Of a DNA stretch of 43,415 bases, positions 6,966 to 14,977 are shown one piece after another. The position numbers and the translations under genes were made by a program. This DNA is from CAMYLR01 sp039590215 (GTDB lineage: Bacteria > Gemmatimonadota > Gemmatimonadetes > JACCXV01 > JAHWKZ01). A model generated the notes under the pieces. The model was not told the DNA's origin and did not search any database. It saw nothing but the letters and a program-made list of their open reading frames with translations. The stretch's first letter is position 1. Each line of letters begins with the position of its first letter. The stretch spans positions 1 to 43,415 of the forward strand of contig JBDHFX010000009.1 in NCBI GenBank assembly GCA_039590215.1. The letters run 5' to 3'.

Positions 6966-7670
6966 TTAGTCGGGATGGCGAGCCTCAGCGAGGATGATCC
7001 ACTTGTCGGAGAAGATCCGCGCGACCGGGTGAATCCGCCTTAGAACCACGCCCGCCTGACGCAGCTCTTCCTCGAGCTGGCGGCGCGAGACCCGGGGAAA
7101 CTGTCGGTCGGTCAACCCCAGCGCGCGCCGGACCCTCCAACGGGCGTAGTGATAGCTGTACTTGTGCCGATAGTCGACCACCAACCAGCGGGCGATCCGC
7201 ACCATCTCACGCAGCATGGTGATGCGCGTGGACGGATCTACGTGGAACAAGAACCGAATCGAGACGACGCAGTCGAACGCGCGGTCGCGAAACGGCAGGT
7301 TCTCGGCTTCCGCCTGTACGTATCCCCGCAACCCCGGCGCCGCGCCCGGATCGTCTTGTGCCATACGCATCATCTCGAATGCGATGTCGCTCCCCACAAC
7401 GCTGTATCCTTCACCGGTCAGATGACCGGTGAAACGGCCTGTCCCGCACGGCATATCTAGGATCGATCGCACGCCGTCGGTTTCAGCCAACGCGCGTTGG
7501 ATCGTGGCCCATTTGCGGCGGTTGCGCCGCTTTTTGCTGCGCCCCGCGAATCGCTCGGCATCATAATGAGCGGCGACATCGGGGTCGCGATAGAACTGCT
7601 TCTTGTAGGCGTAGCTATCGCTCTTTGGCTTGCTGGTGCGCGTGTCAGGTGGGTCGACCATTCCCGGCAT
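6966..7670 (-). CDS. Class I SAM-dependent methyltransferase
   Basis: The 234-residue protein has the SAM-binding motif I with D-M-P-C-G-T-G-R-F-T, motif II acidic G-S-D-I-A, and a motif IV-like F-D-C-V-V-S-I-R-F-L-F-H. ATG 7670 shares its first base with the exporter's stop codon (TGATG), which favours it over the TTG at 7673 and implies coupled translation. The C-terminal half is basic with many arginines (R-W-R-V-R-R-A). The substrate cannot be read from the sequence. Lying between an MsbA-like flippase and a kinase of the YrbL type, it may modify LPS, a lipid or a linked metabolite; that is inference. Confidence 0.8.
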   Translation of the reverse strand: MPGMVDPPDTRTSKPKSDSYAYKKQFYRDPDVAAHYDAERFAGRSKKRRNRRKWATIQRALAETDGVRSILDMPCGTGRFTGHLTGEGYSVVGSDIAFEMMRMAQDDPGAAPGLRGYVQAEAENLPFRDRAFDCVVSIRFLFHVDPSTRITMLREMVRIARWLVVDYRHKYSYHYARWRVRRALGLTDRQFPRVSRRQLEEELRQAGVVLRRIHPVARIFSDKWIILAEARHPD

Positions 7671-9499
7671 CAAGCTGGCAGCTCGGCGAACTGAAGCTCG
7701 TACAGCCGGCTGTAGCGGCCGGCGCGGGCGAGGAGGTCGGCGTGCGAGCCCGTTTCCACCACTCGACCGCTCTCGATGACAATGATCTGGTCGGCGTGCA
7801 GCACAGTCGATAGCCGGTGCGCGATTACGATCGCGGTACGGTTCTCCATCAGCCTCGCCACCGCTTGTTGGACGAGCATCTCGCTCTCCGAGTCGAGCGC
7901 CGACGTGGCCTCGTCAAAGATGAGAATCGGCGGGTTCTTGTAGATCGCGCGCGCGATCGCGATCCGCTGTCGCTGGCCTCCGGAGAACCGAACGCCCCGC
8001 TCGCCGATCACGGTATCAAAACCCCGAGGGAGCGCTTCGATGAAGTCGATCGCATTCGCCGCCTTGGCAGCTTCTTCCAATCGCTTTTGATCTGGTTTTT
8101 CGCCGTATGCGATGTTGTTGGCCACGGTATCGTGAAACAATATGACTTCTTGTGTCACGATCCCCATCTGACCGCGCAGGTCCTTGAGGCGGACCTCTCG
8201 TAAGTCGTGACCGTCGAATTCGATCCGTCCCGATGTTGGGTCGTAGAATCGCGGTAGCAGATCCACCAGCGTTGACTTGCCACTACCCGAGGGCCCCACC
8301 AGCGCAACGACTTCACCCCTTCGGATCGTGAACGAAACATCGTGAAGGACGGGGCCGTCACCCTCTTCGTACGAGAAGCAAACGTTGTCGTAATGGATCT
8401 GTTGTTCGAACCCCCCAATGGGTATCGGCCGCTTTGCTTCTACGACGTCAGGCTCGGTGTCGAGCACCGCGAAGATCCGCTCGCAGCCGGCTAACGCAGG
8501 CTGGACGTCTTCGTTGAGCTTAGACAGGTACTTGAGCGGACTCGACAGTTTGAGCGACGCTACGAGGAACACAAAGAACGTTTCCGGCGCGAGTGTGCCA
8601 TCGAGGAGAATCATGCGCCCGCCTATGTACAGAATTAAGACGACAGCGCCGGCAAGCAGGAACTCGGAAACGGGGCTTCCCAACAGCGCGTACTTTCTCG
8701 ACCTCACCATGTTGCGCTGGTACGCTTCGTTGTCGTGGCCAAATCGTTGTTGTTCGAACTGTTCGGCGCTGAACGCGCGTACAATCCGAATGCCAGCGAC
8801 GTTTTCTTGGAGCGCGCTGGTGATGTCGCCCAGCTTGCGCAGCAACTGCCGGTTGACGCGACGCAGCTTGCGCGCGAGGAGCACTGCGATCCACGCGATC
8901 GGAGGCAGGATCAAAACTGCGAGAAGCGTCAACCGCCACGAGATCGCCATCAGGATGAGAAGGGTTATTGCTATCTCGAGAGTGTGTCGGACGACGCGAA
9001 ACACACCAGTCGAGATAGCGTTCTTCAGGAGCTGTATGTCATGGGTTAGGATCGACATCAGCTGGCCTGATCGAGTCCGCTGGAAGTAGAGGAACGACAG
9101 TCGCTGGATGTGCGCGAAGAACTGGTTTCGCAGATCACGCAGCGCACGCTCGAGGACTACCTGCGGCAGAAAGTGCTGGAAGTAGCCGAGCACCGCTTTG
9201 GCAAAGTAGACCGCAAGGATCACGAGGCACACGTTGGTCAGCGTACCCAGGGCCGTGGGCTCCTGCAGAAACGTGAACAGTTCATACTTGAAGAAGTGTT
9301 CGATCTGCCCCATGAAGTGATCCGGTGCGACCGGAACCGTGGTCGCGGATGGGCCGCCGAAAAGCACCTGTAAGAACGGGATCAGGACCACGATCGAGAA
9401 CCCATCGACCAACGCGAAAAGCACCATCAGCAGAAACGACAGTCCCAGCAGCCCGAGGTGAGGTCTCAGATAGCCCAGCATGCGGAGGTACGTCTTCAT
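7670..9499 (-). CDS. msbA: MsbA-type lipid A/lipid exporter (ABC half-transporter)
   Basis: The 609-residue protein has the full single-chain layout: a six-helix membrane domain (residues about 15-320) then an ATPase domain. Visible motifs are Walker A G-P-S-G-S-G-K-S-T (402-410), signature F-S-G-G-Q-R-Q-R (505-512), Walker B I-L-I-F-D-E (525-530) and switch histidine H561. As a homodimer in the inner membrane it should flip lipid A-core or another lipid. The gene symbol is by family resemblance; a general multidrug/lipid half-transporter is possible. It begins 18 nt after the PorX-like gene on the same strand and overlaps the methyltransferase gene, forming a regulator-exporter-modification run. 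WaaA, the Kdo transferase, lies 2 kb away on the other strand. Confidence 0.82.
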   Translation of the reverse strand: MKTYLRMLGYLRPHLGLLGLSFLLMVLFALVDGFSIVVLIPFLQVLFGGPSATTVPVAPDHFMGQIEHFFKYELFTFLQEPTALGTLTNVCLVILAVYFAKAVLGYFQHFLPQVVLERALRDLRNQFFAHIQRLSFLYFQRTRSGQLMSILTHDIQLLKNAISTGVFRVVRHTLEIAITLLILMAISWRLTLLAVLILPPIAWIAVLLARKLRRVNRQLLRKLGDITSALQENVAGIRIVRAFSAEQFEQQRFGHDNEAYQRNMVRSRKYALLGSPVSEFLLAGAVVLILYIGGRMILLDGTLAPETFFVFLVASLKLSSPLKYLSKLNEDVQPALAGCERIFAVLDTEPDVVEAKRPIPIGGFEQQIHYDNVCFSYEEGDGPVLHDVSFTIRRGEVVALVGPSGSGKSTLVDLLPRFYDPTSGRIEFDGHDLREVRLKDLRGQMGIVTQEVILFHDTVANNIAYGEKPDQKRLEEAAKAANAIDFIEALPRGFDTVIGERGVRFSGGQRQRIAIARAIYKNPPILIFDEATSALDSESEMLVQQAVARLMENRTAIVIAHRLSTVLHADQIIVIESGRVVETGSHADLLARAGRYSRLYELQFAELPA

Positions 9500-9517
9500 A
9501 GGCTGGAAATTAACGGT

Positions 9518-11086
9518 CTAGCGCGGCGTCAGCGTGGCCACCGGCAGGATCAGCTCCTCGAGCGAGATTCCGCCATGAAGAAAGGCGCCATAGTAGCGGT
9601 TTTGGTACTCGCGGAGCTTGGTCGGGTAGACGAAGTAGTAGTCCTCGACCGCCATCAAGGCGGCGACGTTGAAGCCCATGTCAGGCAGGCCAACGCTACC
9701 CGGATCTGTGACCCGAAAAGCAGCTTCCGGCTCCTCTGCGCGGATGTTGTTGCCGAACTTGTACCGCAGGTTCTGCGAAGCGTCGCGTCGTGCGTAGACG
9801 GTAGCCGGACGCATGCAGTGAACCGAGCCATGGTCGGTGGTGAGCACCACGCGCACACCGTGACGGGCGGACTGCATGAGCAAGTCGTAGAGCGGCGAGT
9901 GCAGAAACCACGAGCGGGTCAGTGATCGAAACGCCTGCTGGTCAGGCGCGATCTCGAGCAGGATCTCGGATTCCGACCGGCCGTGCGTGAGCACATCAAC
10001 AAAGTTGAAGACGAACGCCGACAATCGGCTCTGGAAGCATTGCGGCAGTTTCTTGAGCGCTGCCGTCCCCTCGGTCGCCGTAAACACCTTGGTGTACTGC
10101 ACCGGTCCGATATCGCCCGCATCCTTGCGCGCCAATTGGAGCTCTAACAGCTCGCGCTCGTTTGGGTTGAGGGAACCTTCTACGTCTGCGTCGCCGAGCC
10201 AGAGATCGGGCCGTTTCTCGGCTATCTGGCGGGGTAGCCAACCGCTGAAAATGGCGTTGCGGGAGTAGGGTGTGGCCGACGGCAGTATTGACCCCGCGTG
10301 CGCCTCCTCGATCGTGAAGTGAGCCTCCAGCGTGTCACGAATCGCCAGCCATTGATCGAGTCTCAGACAGTCGATCAACACCAGGAAGATCGGCCCTGGA
10401 TCGGCTCGCAGAAGCGGGACGACGTGAGCCCCCACTAGGTCCGGCGAGAGCAACGGCCGCGAGCCCGGCTTTGACGCGATCCACTCTCGGTAATGGGTCT
10501 GGACGAAGCGGCTGAAGTCGCTATTAGCGGCTTTGCTCAGCTCGGCCTGGCTCTCCAACAATCCCTGCTCGCCGGCGTCGATCAGTCGGAGCTCCCATCC
10601 GAGGAGCTCACGGTACAGCTGTACCCAGTCATCCCACGATGATCGTGACTTCCGAAGTTCGTCGAGTTCGATGTAACGCTGGCTGAACGCTTGAGCGATC
10701 GTTTGATGACGGATTCGCGACCCCTCGAGGAGGCGCTTGAGGACCGACAGGACCTGGTTCGGGTTGATCGGCTTGACGAGGTAGTCGTCGACTCGACTGC
10801 CAATCGCCTGATCCATGAGACCCTCTTCTTCGCTCTTGGTCACCATCACCACCGGCAAACGCGGATGACTGTCTCGGATGCGCCGAAACACGGTCATCCC
10901 GCGCATGCCAGGCATCTGTTCATCGAGCAGCACACAGTCGTAGCCGTTCTCGGAGATGAGAGCGAGGGCGTCCTCCCCGTTGGGTGCGGTGGTTACCTGG
11001 AACCCACGATTCTCGAGGAACAGAATGTGCGACTTGAGGCCGGCGACTTCGTCGTCGACCCAGAGTATGCGTTTGGTCTCAGTCAT
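9518..11086 (-). CDS. porX: PorX-like response regulator with C-terminal PglZ domain
   Basis: I chose ATG 11086 (522 residues) because the receiver domain starts right away; the 22-residue upstream extension has no merit. The REC domain (1-120) has the acidic pair D11/D12, phospho-acceptor D55 in L-L-D-E-Q-M-P-G, T83 and K105 (K-P-I-N). A helical linker follows, then a PglZ alkaline-phosphatase-like domain (about 225-522) with L-I-D-C-L-R-L-D-Q-W, P-S-A-T-P-Y-S-R-N-A-I-F-S-G (T272) and L-T-T-D-H-G-S-V-H. Length and domain order match PorX, which controls type IX secretion in Bacteroidota and cleaves oligonucleotides. No PorY kinase or SigP partner is adjacent. The next gene on the strand is the MsbA-type exporter, 18 nt away. 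Confidence 0.88.
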   Translation of the reverse strand: MTETKRILWVDDEVAGLKSHILFLENRGFQVTTAPNGEDALALISENGYDCVLLDEQMPGMRGMTVFRRIRDSHPRLPVVMVTKSEEEGLMDQAIGSRVDDYLVKPINPNQVLSVLKRLLEGSRIRHQTIAQAFSQRYIELDELRKSRSSWDDWVQLYRELLGWELRLIDAGEQGLLESQAELSKAANSDFSRFVQTHYREWIASKPGSRPLLSPDLVGAHVVPLLRADPGPIFLVLIDCLRLDQWLAIRDTLEAHFTIEEAHAGSILPSATPYSRNAIFSGWLPRQIAEKRPDLWLGDADVEGSLNPNERELLELQLARKDAGDIGPVQYTKVFTATEGTAALKKLPQCFQSRLSAFVFNFVDVLTHGRSESEILLEIAPDQQAFRSLTRSWFLHSPLYDLLMQSARHGVRVVLTTDHGSVHCMRPATVYARRDASQNLRYKFGNNIRAEEPEAAFRVTDPGSVGLPDMGFNVAALMAVEDYYFVYPTKLREYQNRYYGAFLHGGISLEELILPVATLTPR

Positions 11087-11087
11087 C

Positions 11088-11100
11088 GGGCTTCGAGCCC
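11088..11100. other. Short perfect hairpin directly before the PorX start codon
   Basis: GGGCT-TCG-AGCCC forms a 5-bp GC-rich stem one base upstream of the PorX-like ATG. It would sit in the leader of that mRNA where an SD is expected, and no SD is seen. It could reduce initiation or be chance in GC-rich DNA. Confidence 0.3.
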
Positions 11101-11179
11101 ACGCATACCCCGGGCTGGCGGGTACGGTCCCGTCGAGACTCGTGATCGCCACGGGGCACGCGGTTGCCGATCGGGTGTA

Positions 11180-11206
11180 GGAACCCGTAAATTCGATGTC
11201 TCTAAA
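11180..11206 (+). promoter_or_regulatory. Possible ECF-sigma-type promoter before the NifU-domain gene
   Basis: GGAACC (11180-11185), 15 nt and TCTAAA (11201-11206) resemble the GGAAC/TC pattern used by many ECF sigma factors. It is 24 nt before ATG 11231. One short match in GC-rich DNA is weak evidence. Confidence 0.25.
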
Positions 11207-11230
11207 CGTTCAGCATAGGATGACGCGACA

Positions 11231-11509
11231 ATGACCGATACGAAGATCGACAGCCCGACCGGGCAAGCCGATGTGGATGAGAGCCAGGCGCTGTGGGCCA
11301 GGGTCGAAGCGGCACTGGACACGATCCGGCCGGCGATAGCCATGGACGGTGGCAACGTGGAGCTGCTCGACATCGAGGATGGAGTGGTGACCCTGCGGAT
11401 GATGGGTGCCTGCGGCGGGTGCCCCATGAGCACGATGACGCTCAAGCAGGGCATTGAACAGCGGCTCAGAGAGACTGTGCGCGGCATTACTCGCGTCGAC
11501 GCCATCTAA
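11231..11509 (+). CDS. NifU-like C-terminal domain Fe-S scaffold/carrier
   Basis: The 92-residue protein is a single NifU C-terminal domain, with A-M-D-G-G-N-V-E-L at residues 37-45 and the cluster-binding C-G-G-C-P (C61, C64). Stand-alone proteins of this size (Nfu type) bind a [4Fe-4S] or [2Fe-2S] cluster at a dimer interface and pass it to apo-enzymes in the cytoplasm. The first 18 residues are a polar extension. It is divergent from the PorX-like gene across 144 nt. An N-terminal IscU- or A-type domain is absent, so it is Nfu-type rather than full NifU. Candidate clients in the window include GlcF and the CDGSH protein, though that link is inference. Confidence 0.9.
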   Translation: MTDTKIDSPTGQADVDESQALWARVEAALDTIRPAIAMDGGNVELLDIEDGVVTLRMMGACGGCPMSTMTLKQGIEQRLRETVRGITRVDAI

Positions 11510-11572
11510 CCGCTCCAACCTCGCGCCCCAAACCCCCAGAGTTCGCCCGATAGCGCGCTTTCGAGTGCGAGC

Positions 11573-11618
11573 CGTTGACGTTTGCGTGTGACTCGGCCCC
11601 GGATCCGGATCGTCAACG
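11573..11618. repeat. Inverted repeat (8-bp arms) upstream of waaA
   Basis: CGTTGACG (11573-11580) and CGTCAACG (11611-11618) are perfect inverted arms 30 nt apart in the 130-nt gap between the NifU-domain gene and waaA. A TATATT box (11621-11626) follows the second arm. It might be a split operator, but the spacing is long; the rest of the gap shows nothing recognisable. Confidence 0.3.
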
Positions 11619-11639
11619 TCTATATTCTCCCAATCTCCC

Positions 11640-12920
11640 GTGAAACCATTGTGGCAGCGACAGATCTACAACCGGCTCATCGTTCCGGTGACCCGCGTAG
11701 CAACGCCGCTTGTGACGCGAGCCGTCCCCAAGGTCGACCGCGGGATCGCCGCGCGCCAGGGCGTTCTGGCGCGTTGGCAGCGGGCCGCTGAAGCGGCCGC
11801 CGGGCGGTCCCCGATCATCTGGCTGCACGCGGCCAGCGCCGGAGAGACGCTCCAAGCGCGACCGCTAGCAACGGCGATCCGCCACGCCCAGCCGGACGCC
11901 GTGATCTTTTTTTCCCACTTCTCACCCTCCGCTGAGCGGCTCGTCCAATCCTGGGACGTGCCCGACGCCGTCGACTATCTGCCGCTCGACTACCCGGCAC
12001 AGACACGTCAGCTAGTTGAGCTCCTGGCGCCGGACGCACTTGTGCTGGTGGGTGGAGAGACGTGGCCGAACCTGGTCTGGGCGGCGTCGGATGCGGGTGT
12101 CATGTTGGGACAAGCGTGTTGTCGTCTGGTGGCTTCAGCGCGAGTCAAATGGCCAGTTCGGGGACTGACCCGGGATCTGTATCACCGTTTTGACGCGGTC
12201 GCGACGATCGCGGCCACCGACGCTGAGCGATTGGTGGACCTCGGCGTTGACGCGAGACGGGTGCGTGTCGCTGGCGACACTCGCGCCGACGTGACGCTGG
12301 ACAGAGCGCGCGAAGCGGTATCTGACAGAGCAGAGTGGCAGCCGCCGGAGGATGCCAGCCCAGTCATCGTGGGTGGTAGCACGTGGCCGGCCGATGAGCG
12401 AGTTCTGTTGGCGGCGCTGGCTCGGCTCAGAACGACGCATCCCAGCGCGATCGCTATCGTAGCGCCGCACGAACCGACCGATAAGGCGATCGCGCGGCTC
12501 GAGTCTCGGGCCCGGGGGTTCGGACTCGAGACCTGCCGGTTCGGTACCGGGGAGGGGCTCGCGGATTGCGCGGTGGTGATCGTCGATCGAGTAGGGTTGC
12601 TGTACCGGCTGTATGCGGTCGCCGATCTGGCGTATGTGGGCGGGAGCTTTGGAGGCGCGGTCCACAATGTGATGGAGCCCGCGGCGCATGGGGTCCCGGT
12701 CACGATCGGGGCCAACCACGGCCAGCCTTATGAAGTCGATGTTCTGGAGCGGTCGGGGGGATTGGCGGTCGTCGATTCACCGGCTGAGCTAGCCGCCCGT
12801 TGGCGGGCGTGGCTGCCAGACGATGCCGCCGGCAAAGCGGCCAATGCTGCACTGGAGCAAATGGCGGGTGCTACCGAACGCACGGTGGCATTCCTGCGCG
12901 AGAGCGGGTTCCCGGTCTAG
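11640..12920 (+). CDS. waaA: 3-deoxy-D-manno-octulosonic acid (Kdo) transferase
   Basis: The 426-residue protein is a GT-B glycosyltransferase with the WaaA/KdtA signature blocks: W-L-H-A-A-S-A-G-E (the catalytic Glu of the family), F-F-S-H-F-S-P-S-A-E-R, Y-L-P-L-D-Y-P, G-E-T-W-P-N-L, G-D-T-R-A-D and, in the C-terminal lobe, V-G-G-S-F-G-G and N-V-M-E-P-A-A-H-G-V-P-V. It adds Kdo from CMP-Kdo to lipid A precursor at the inner membrane. It starts with GTG and has no SD; a TATATT -10-like box ends 13 nt before it. N-terminal residues 1-55 are hydrophobic and basic, consistent with membrane anchoring. It supports the reading that this cell makes LPS. Confidence 0.92.
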   Translation: MKPLWQRQIYNRLIVPVTRVATPLVTRAVPKVDRGIAARQGVLARWQRAAEAAAGRSPIIWLHAASAGETLQARPLATAIRHAQPDAVIFFSHFSPSAERLVQSWDVPDAVDYLPLDYPAQTRQLVELLAPDALVLVGGETWPNLVWAASDAGVMLGQACCRLVASARVKWPVRGLTRDLYHRFDAVATIAATDAERLVDLGVDARRVRVAGDTRADVTLDRAREAVSDRAEWQPPEDASPVIVGGSTWPADERVLLAALARLRTTHPSAIAIVAPHEPTDKAIARLESRARGFGLETCRFGTGEGLADCAVVIVDRVGLLYRLYAVADLAYVGGSFGGAVHNVMEPAAHGVPVTIGANHGQPYEVDVLERSGGLAVVDSPAELAARWRAWLPDDAAGKAANAALEQMAGATERTVAFLRESGFPV

Positions 12921-12953
12921 CCTGCTAGCGGAAAAGCGATTCGGATCGGTTGA

Positions 12954-13652
12954 TCAGCAGCCGCCACCCCGACGAGGCAACCGCCCGCGGGAGCTGGCAC
13001 CGAGAATGCCGCCTAGAATCCCGCCGCCACGTCCGCTGGTGGCCCCACCGATCGCGCCACCGATGCCACCCGCCATGGCGCCACCCCGTCCACCGAGAAT
13101 CGCACCGATCGAAGCGCCAACAGCGGCGCCTAAGATGGCGTCCTCGGCGCGGTTCGAGCCGCCGCTCGGGAACGTGGTCGGGGTCACCGTCGGAGGTGCG
13201 GTCGCGACCGGGTCCGGCGTATTCGGGGTGTCGGCGATATCAGGCGCGTCGGCTGGTTCCGGATCGGGAACGACCGGCGTGGCTGCCAGCTCCACAACCG
13301 GCTCGTCGACAACCTCGGGGATCGGCTGGCCCGATTCCTCAGGCTCGGTCGTGGCCTCAGCTGGTGCTTCGATGTACACCGTGCGGTAAATGATCGTCGG
13401 GCCTGGCTCGGGCCGCTTGACGGCGCGCTTTTCGGCACGCGTTTCCGGCGCGGGGTCGCCGAGCAATACGACTTCGGGCGCCGTACCGTTGGGGCCCATC
13501 GGCATGCCCTGATCCGTGTCCGCAAGGACCGTGGACTGCGAGGATTTGAACACCACACGCGGGGTGGTGTCGCGTGACGCGGGTTCGCCTTGACAGGCGA
13601 GGACGCCGGCGATCAACACCGCGGCCGGAATCAGCGTACGCGGACGGGTCAT
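12954..13652 (-). CDS. Glycine-zipper lipoprotein with Pro/Glu/Ala-rich linker
   Basis: I chose ATG 13652, with GGAGG about 7 nt upstream; the longer frame to 13805 is non-coding. The 232-residue product has a lipobox V-L-A-C (C20), then a low-complexity linker rich in Pro, Glu, Ala, Val and Thr (about 60-165), and finally a glycine zipper (173-218) of repeated G-x-x-x-G steps such as G-A-A-V-G-A-S-I-G-A-I-L-G-G. It ends R-R-G-G-G-C. Glycine zippers insert in membranes or stack as oligomers; the linker length would suit crossing the periplasm. The function is unknown. The upstream neighbour shares a similar linker and an A-P-E-[VL]-V-[VL]-L block, so the two look like diverged paralogues. Confidence 0.75.
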   Translation of the reverse strand: MTRPRTLIPAAVLIAGVLACQGEPASRDTTPRVVFKSSQSTVLADTDQGMPMGPNGTAPEVVLLGDPAPETRAEKRAVKRPEPGPTIIYRTVYIEAPAEATTEPEESGQPIPEVVDEPVVELAATPVVPDPEPADAPDIADTPNTPDPVATAPPTVTPTTFPSGGSNRAEDAILGAAVGASIGAILGGRGGAMAGGIGGAIGGATSGRGGGILGGILGASSRGRLPRRGGGC

Positions 13653-13767
13653 CTGTACAACCTCCGATGGGGACTGCGGCTGGCTACGAACGCCAGTCTT
13701 ATACGCCTGATTGCGCGTGGCGTTCCCGACTTTAAAACGGGTTGGATCTGGCTGCGGCGTGCTTTGG

Positions 13768-14349
13768 CTAAAACCGAACGCCGCGCCGCCCACCGAGGCC
13801 GACACCGCTCAGTCCGACGCCACGATCGAACACGAGTGTCGTCCCGGCTACGCCGCTGGGACGACAGTCCCCGCCAACCGAGATACCGACACGAAAACCA
13901 CCTCGCCGTCCGCCGGTGTCGGCGACGGTCGAGATGCCCCCGCGCGCAGTATCACGCCGCGGATCGACACGAATGGAGCGCCGTGGGTTGGGCTGTTCCA
14001 AAGCCAGCGACGGGGCGTCGATCGACAAAGCCTCGCTGGTGACCACCGTTGCGGTCGGGGCCGCGACCGTTTCGACCGGAACCGTCGGACCTTGCGAGGC
14101 CGCTACTCGGCGGGGGGTTGTTTTCGCCTCCTCGGCCGCCAGGTCATCGAGGACGACTAGCTCGGGTGCCGCGTCAGCCGGACCGAGGGCAAAACCATTG
14201 ACCGGCTCGTCGTTGGCGGCGGTCGGGGCAGTGATCGGCGCCACTGTGGCTTCATGGACGGGCTCGTCGCGATCGCCGACAAACGCCGCAACCGTCCCAA
14301 CGGCAATGACCAAGGGTGGGACTCCAAACCGAGCTAGCTTCAACGACAT
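13768..14349 (-). CDS. Hypothetical membrane-anchored Pro/Ala/Val-rich protein with Gly/Arg tail
   Basis: The 193-residue product starts at ATG 14349 with GGAGG 6 nt upstream and opens with one hydrophobic helix (residues 7-24) with no lipobox. The middle is low-complexity (E-P-V, A-P-T, V-V-T) and contains A-A-P-E-L-V-V-L-D-D-L-A-A-E-E-A. This parallels the A-P-E-V-V-L-L-G-D-P-A-P-E block of the next gene downstream. The C-terminal 60 residues are rich in Gly and Arg (G-G-R-R-G-G-F-R-V-G) and lack the neat glycine zipper of the neighbour. I do not recognise a known family. A 115-nt gap separates it from the lipoprotein gene on the same strand, and both have strong SDs. Confidence 0.6.
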   Translation of the reverse strand: MSLKLARFGVPPLVIAVGTVAAFVGDRDEPVHEATVAPITAPTAANDEPVNGFALGPADAAPELVVLDDLAAEEAKTTPRRVAASQGPTVPVETVAAPTATVVTSEALSIDAPSLALEQPNPRRSIRVDPRRDTARGGISTVADTGGRRGGFRVGISVGGDCRPSGVAGTTLVFDRGVGLSGVGLGGRRGVRF

Positions 14350-14474
14350 CTCAACCTCCAGGCGGTATGGCCGAGGCTGGCGAACACGATTCTACCCCGA
14401 TTAGACGGGGCGCGGCCGGGTTTTGTTCCGACGTGGTTTCTCAGCTAGCAACTACGTTGGTTGTCAGCATCCGA

Positions 14475-14924
14475 TCAAACGACTGCTGACGCTGGCTGGC
14501 AGTCGGCGCACAGGCCGGTGAACTGGACCGTCCAGTTTTCTACCTTGAAGCCGTTCTCGGCGTCCACCGGTGGTGGAACGCGGCCCAGCTTCGCATCGTG
14601 CACGTCGACGATCTTCTTGCACTGACGGCAAATCAGATGATGGTGGGGTCGGACGTCGACATCGTAGCGCGCTTCGTTGTAAAGCGGGTTGACCTTTACC
14701 ACGATTCCCAGCTCTTCGAAAATCTCGAGGTTCTTGTAGATCGTATTGAACGAGATCGTGGGGTATCGTTCGAGGACGCTCTGGTAGATGATCTCGGCCG
14801 AAGGGTGGCGATTGCAGTTCGCCAACACCGCCTCAAAGATCGCCAGCCGCTGGTGGGTCACCGATAGCCCAGCCGCCCTGCATTGGGCGATGAAGCTATC
14901 GCGCTGTTCGTTAGATAGTCTCAT
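14475..14924 (-). CDS. Fur-family metalloregulator, PerR-like
   Basis: ATG 14924 gives 149 residues. A sigma70-type promoter with its -10 at 14937-14942 predicts transcription from about 14930, so the alternative ATG at 14933 would be untranscribed. The N-terminal winged helix (T-H-Q-R-L-A-I-F and T-I-Y-K-N-L) binds DNA. The C-terminal dimer domain has H-H-H-L-I-C-R-Q-C (C99, C102) and C-A-D-C (C139, C142) for the structural zinc. Regulatory-site residues fit PerR: H40, D88 or D90, H94/H96 and D107 in K-I-V-D-V-H, where Fur usually has Glu. It probably senses peroxide through bound Fe or Mn, although Fur-type iron sensing cannot be excluded. No catalase or peroxidase gene is nearby. Confidence 0.85.
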   Translation of the reverse strand: MRLSNEQRDSFIAQCRAAGLSVTHQRLAIFEAVLANCNRHPSAEIIYQSVLERYPTISFNTIYKNLEIFEELGIVVKVNPLYNEARYDVDVRPHHHLICRQCKKIVDVHDAKLGRVPPPVDAENGFKVENWTVQFTGLCADCQPASAVV

Positions 14925-14936
14925 TGGTAACATCCA

Positions 14937-14965
14937 ATTATAGCCTTGTGGGGTGTCTGCAGCAA
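14937..14965 (-). promoter_or_regulatory. Sigma70-type promoter of the Fur/PerR gene
   Basis: Reading on the minus strand, TTGCTG (14965-14960), a 17-nt spacer and a perfect TATAAT (14942-14937) precede ATG 14924. The expected start near 14930 leaves a leader of about 6 nt and rules out the ATG at 14933. Confidence 0.6.
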
Positions 14966-14977
14966 CCAGCGGGGGTG

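Noticed and set aside
14396..14411. CCCCG-loop-CGGGG hairpin, possible terminator of the Fur/PerR gene
   Set aside because: On the transcribed (minus) strand it is followed by TAGAATCG rather than a T run, so a Rho-independent terminator is not supported; it may be chance.
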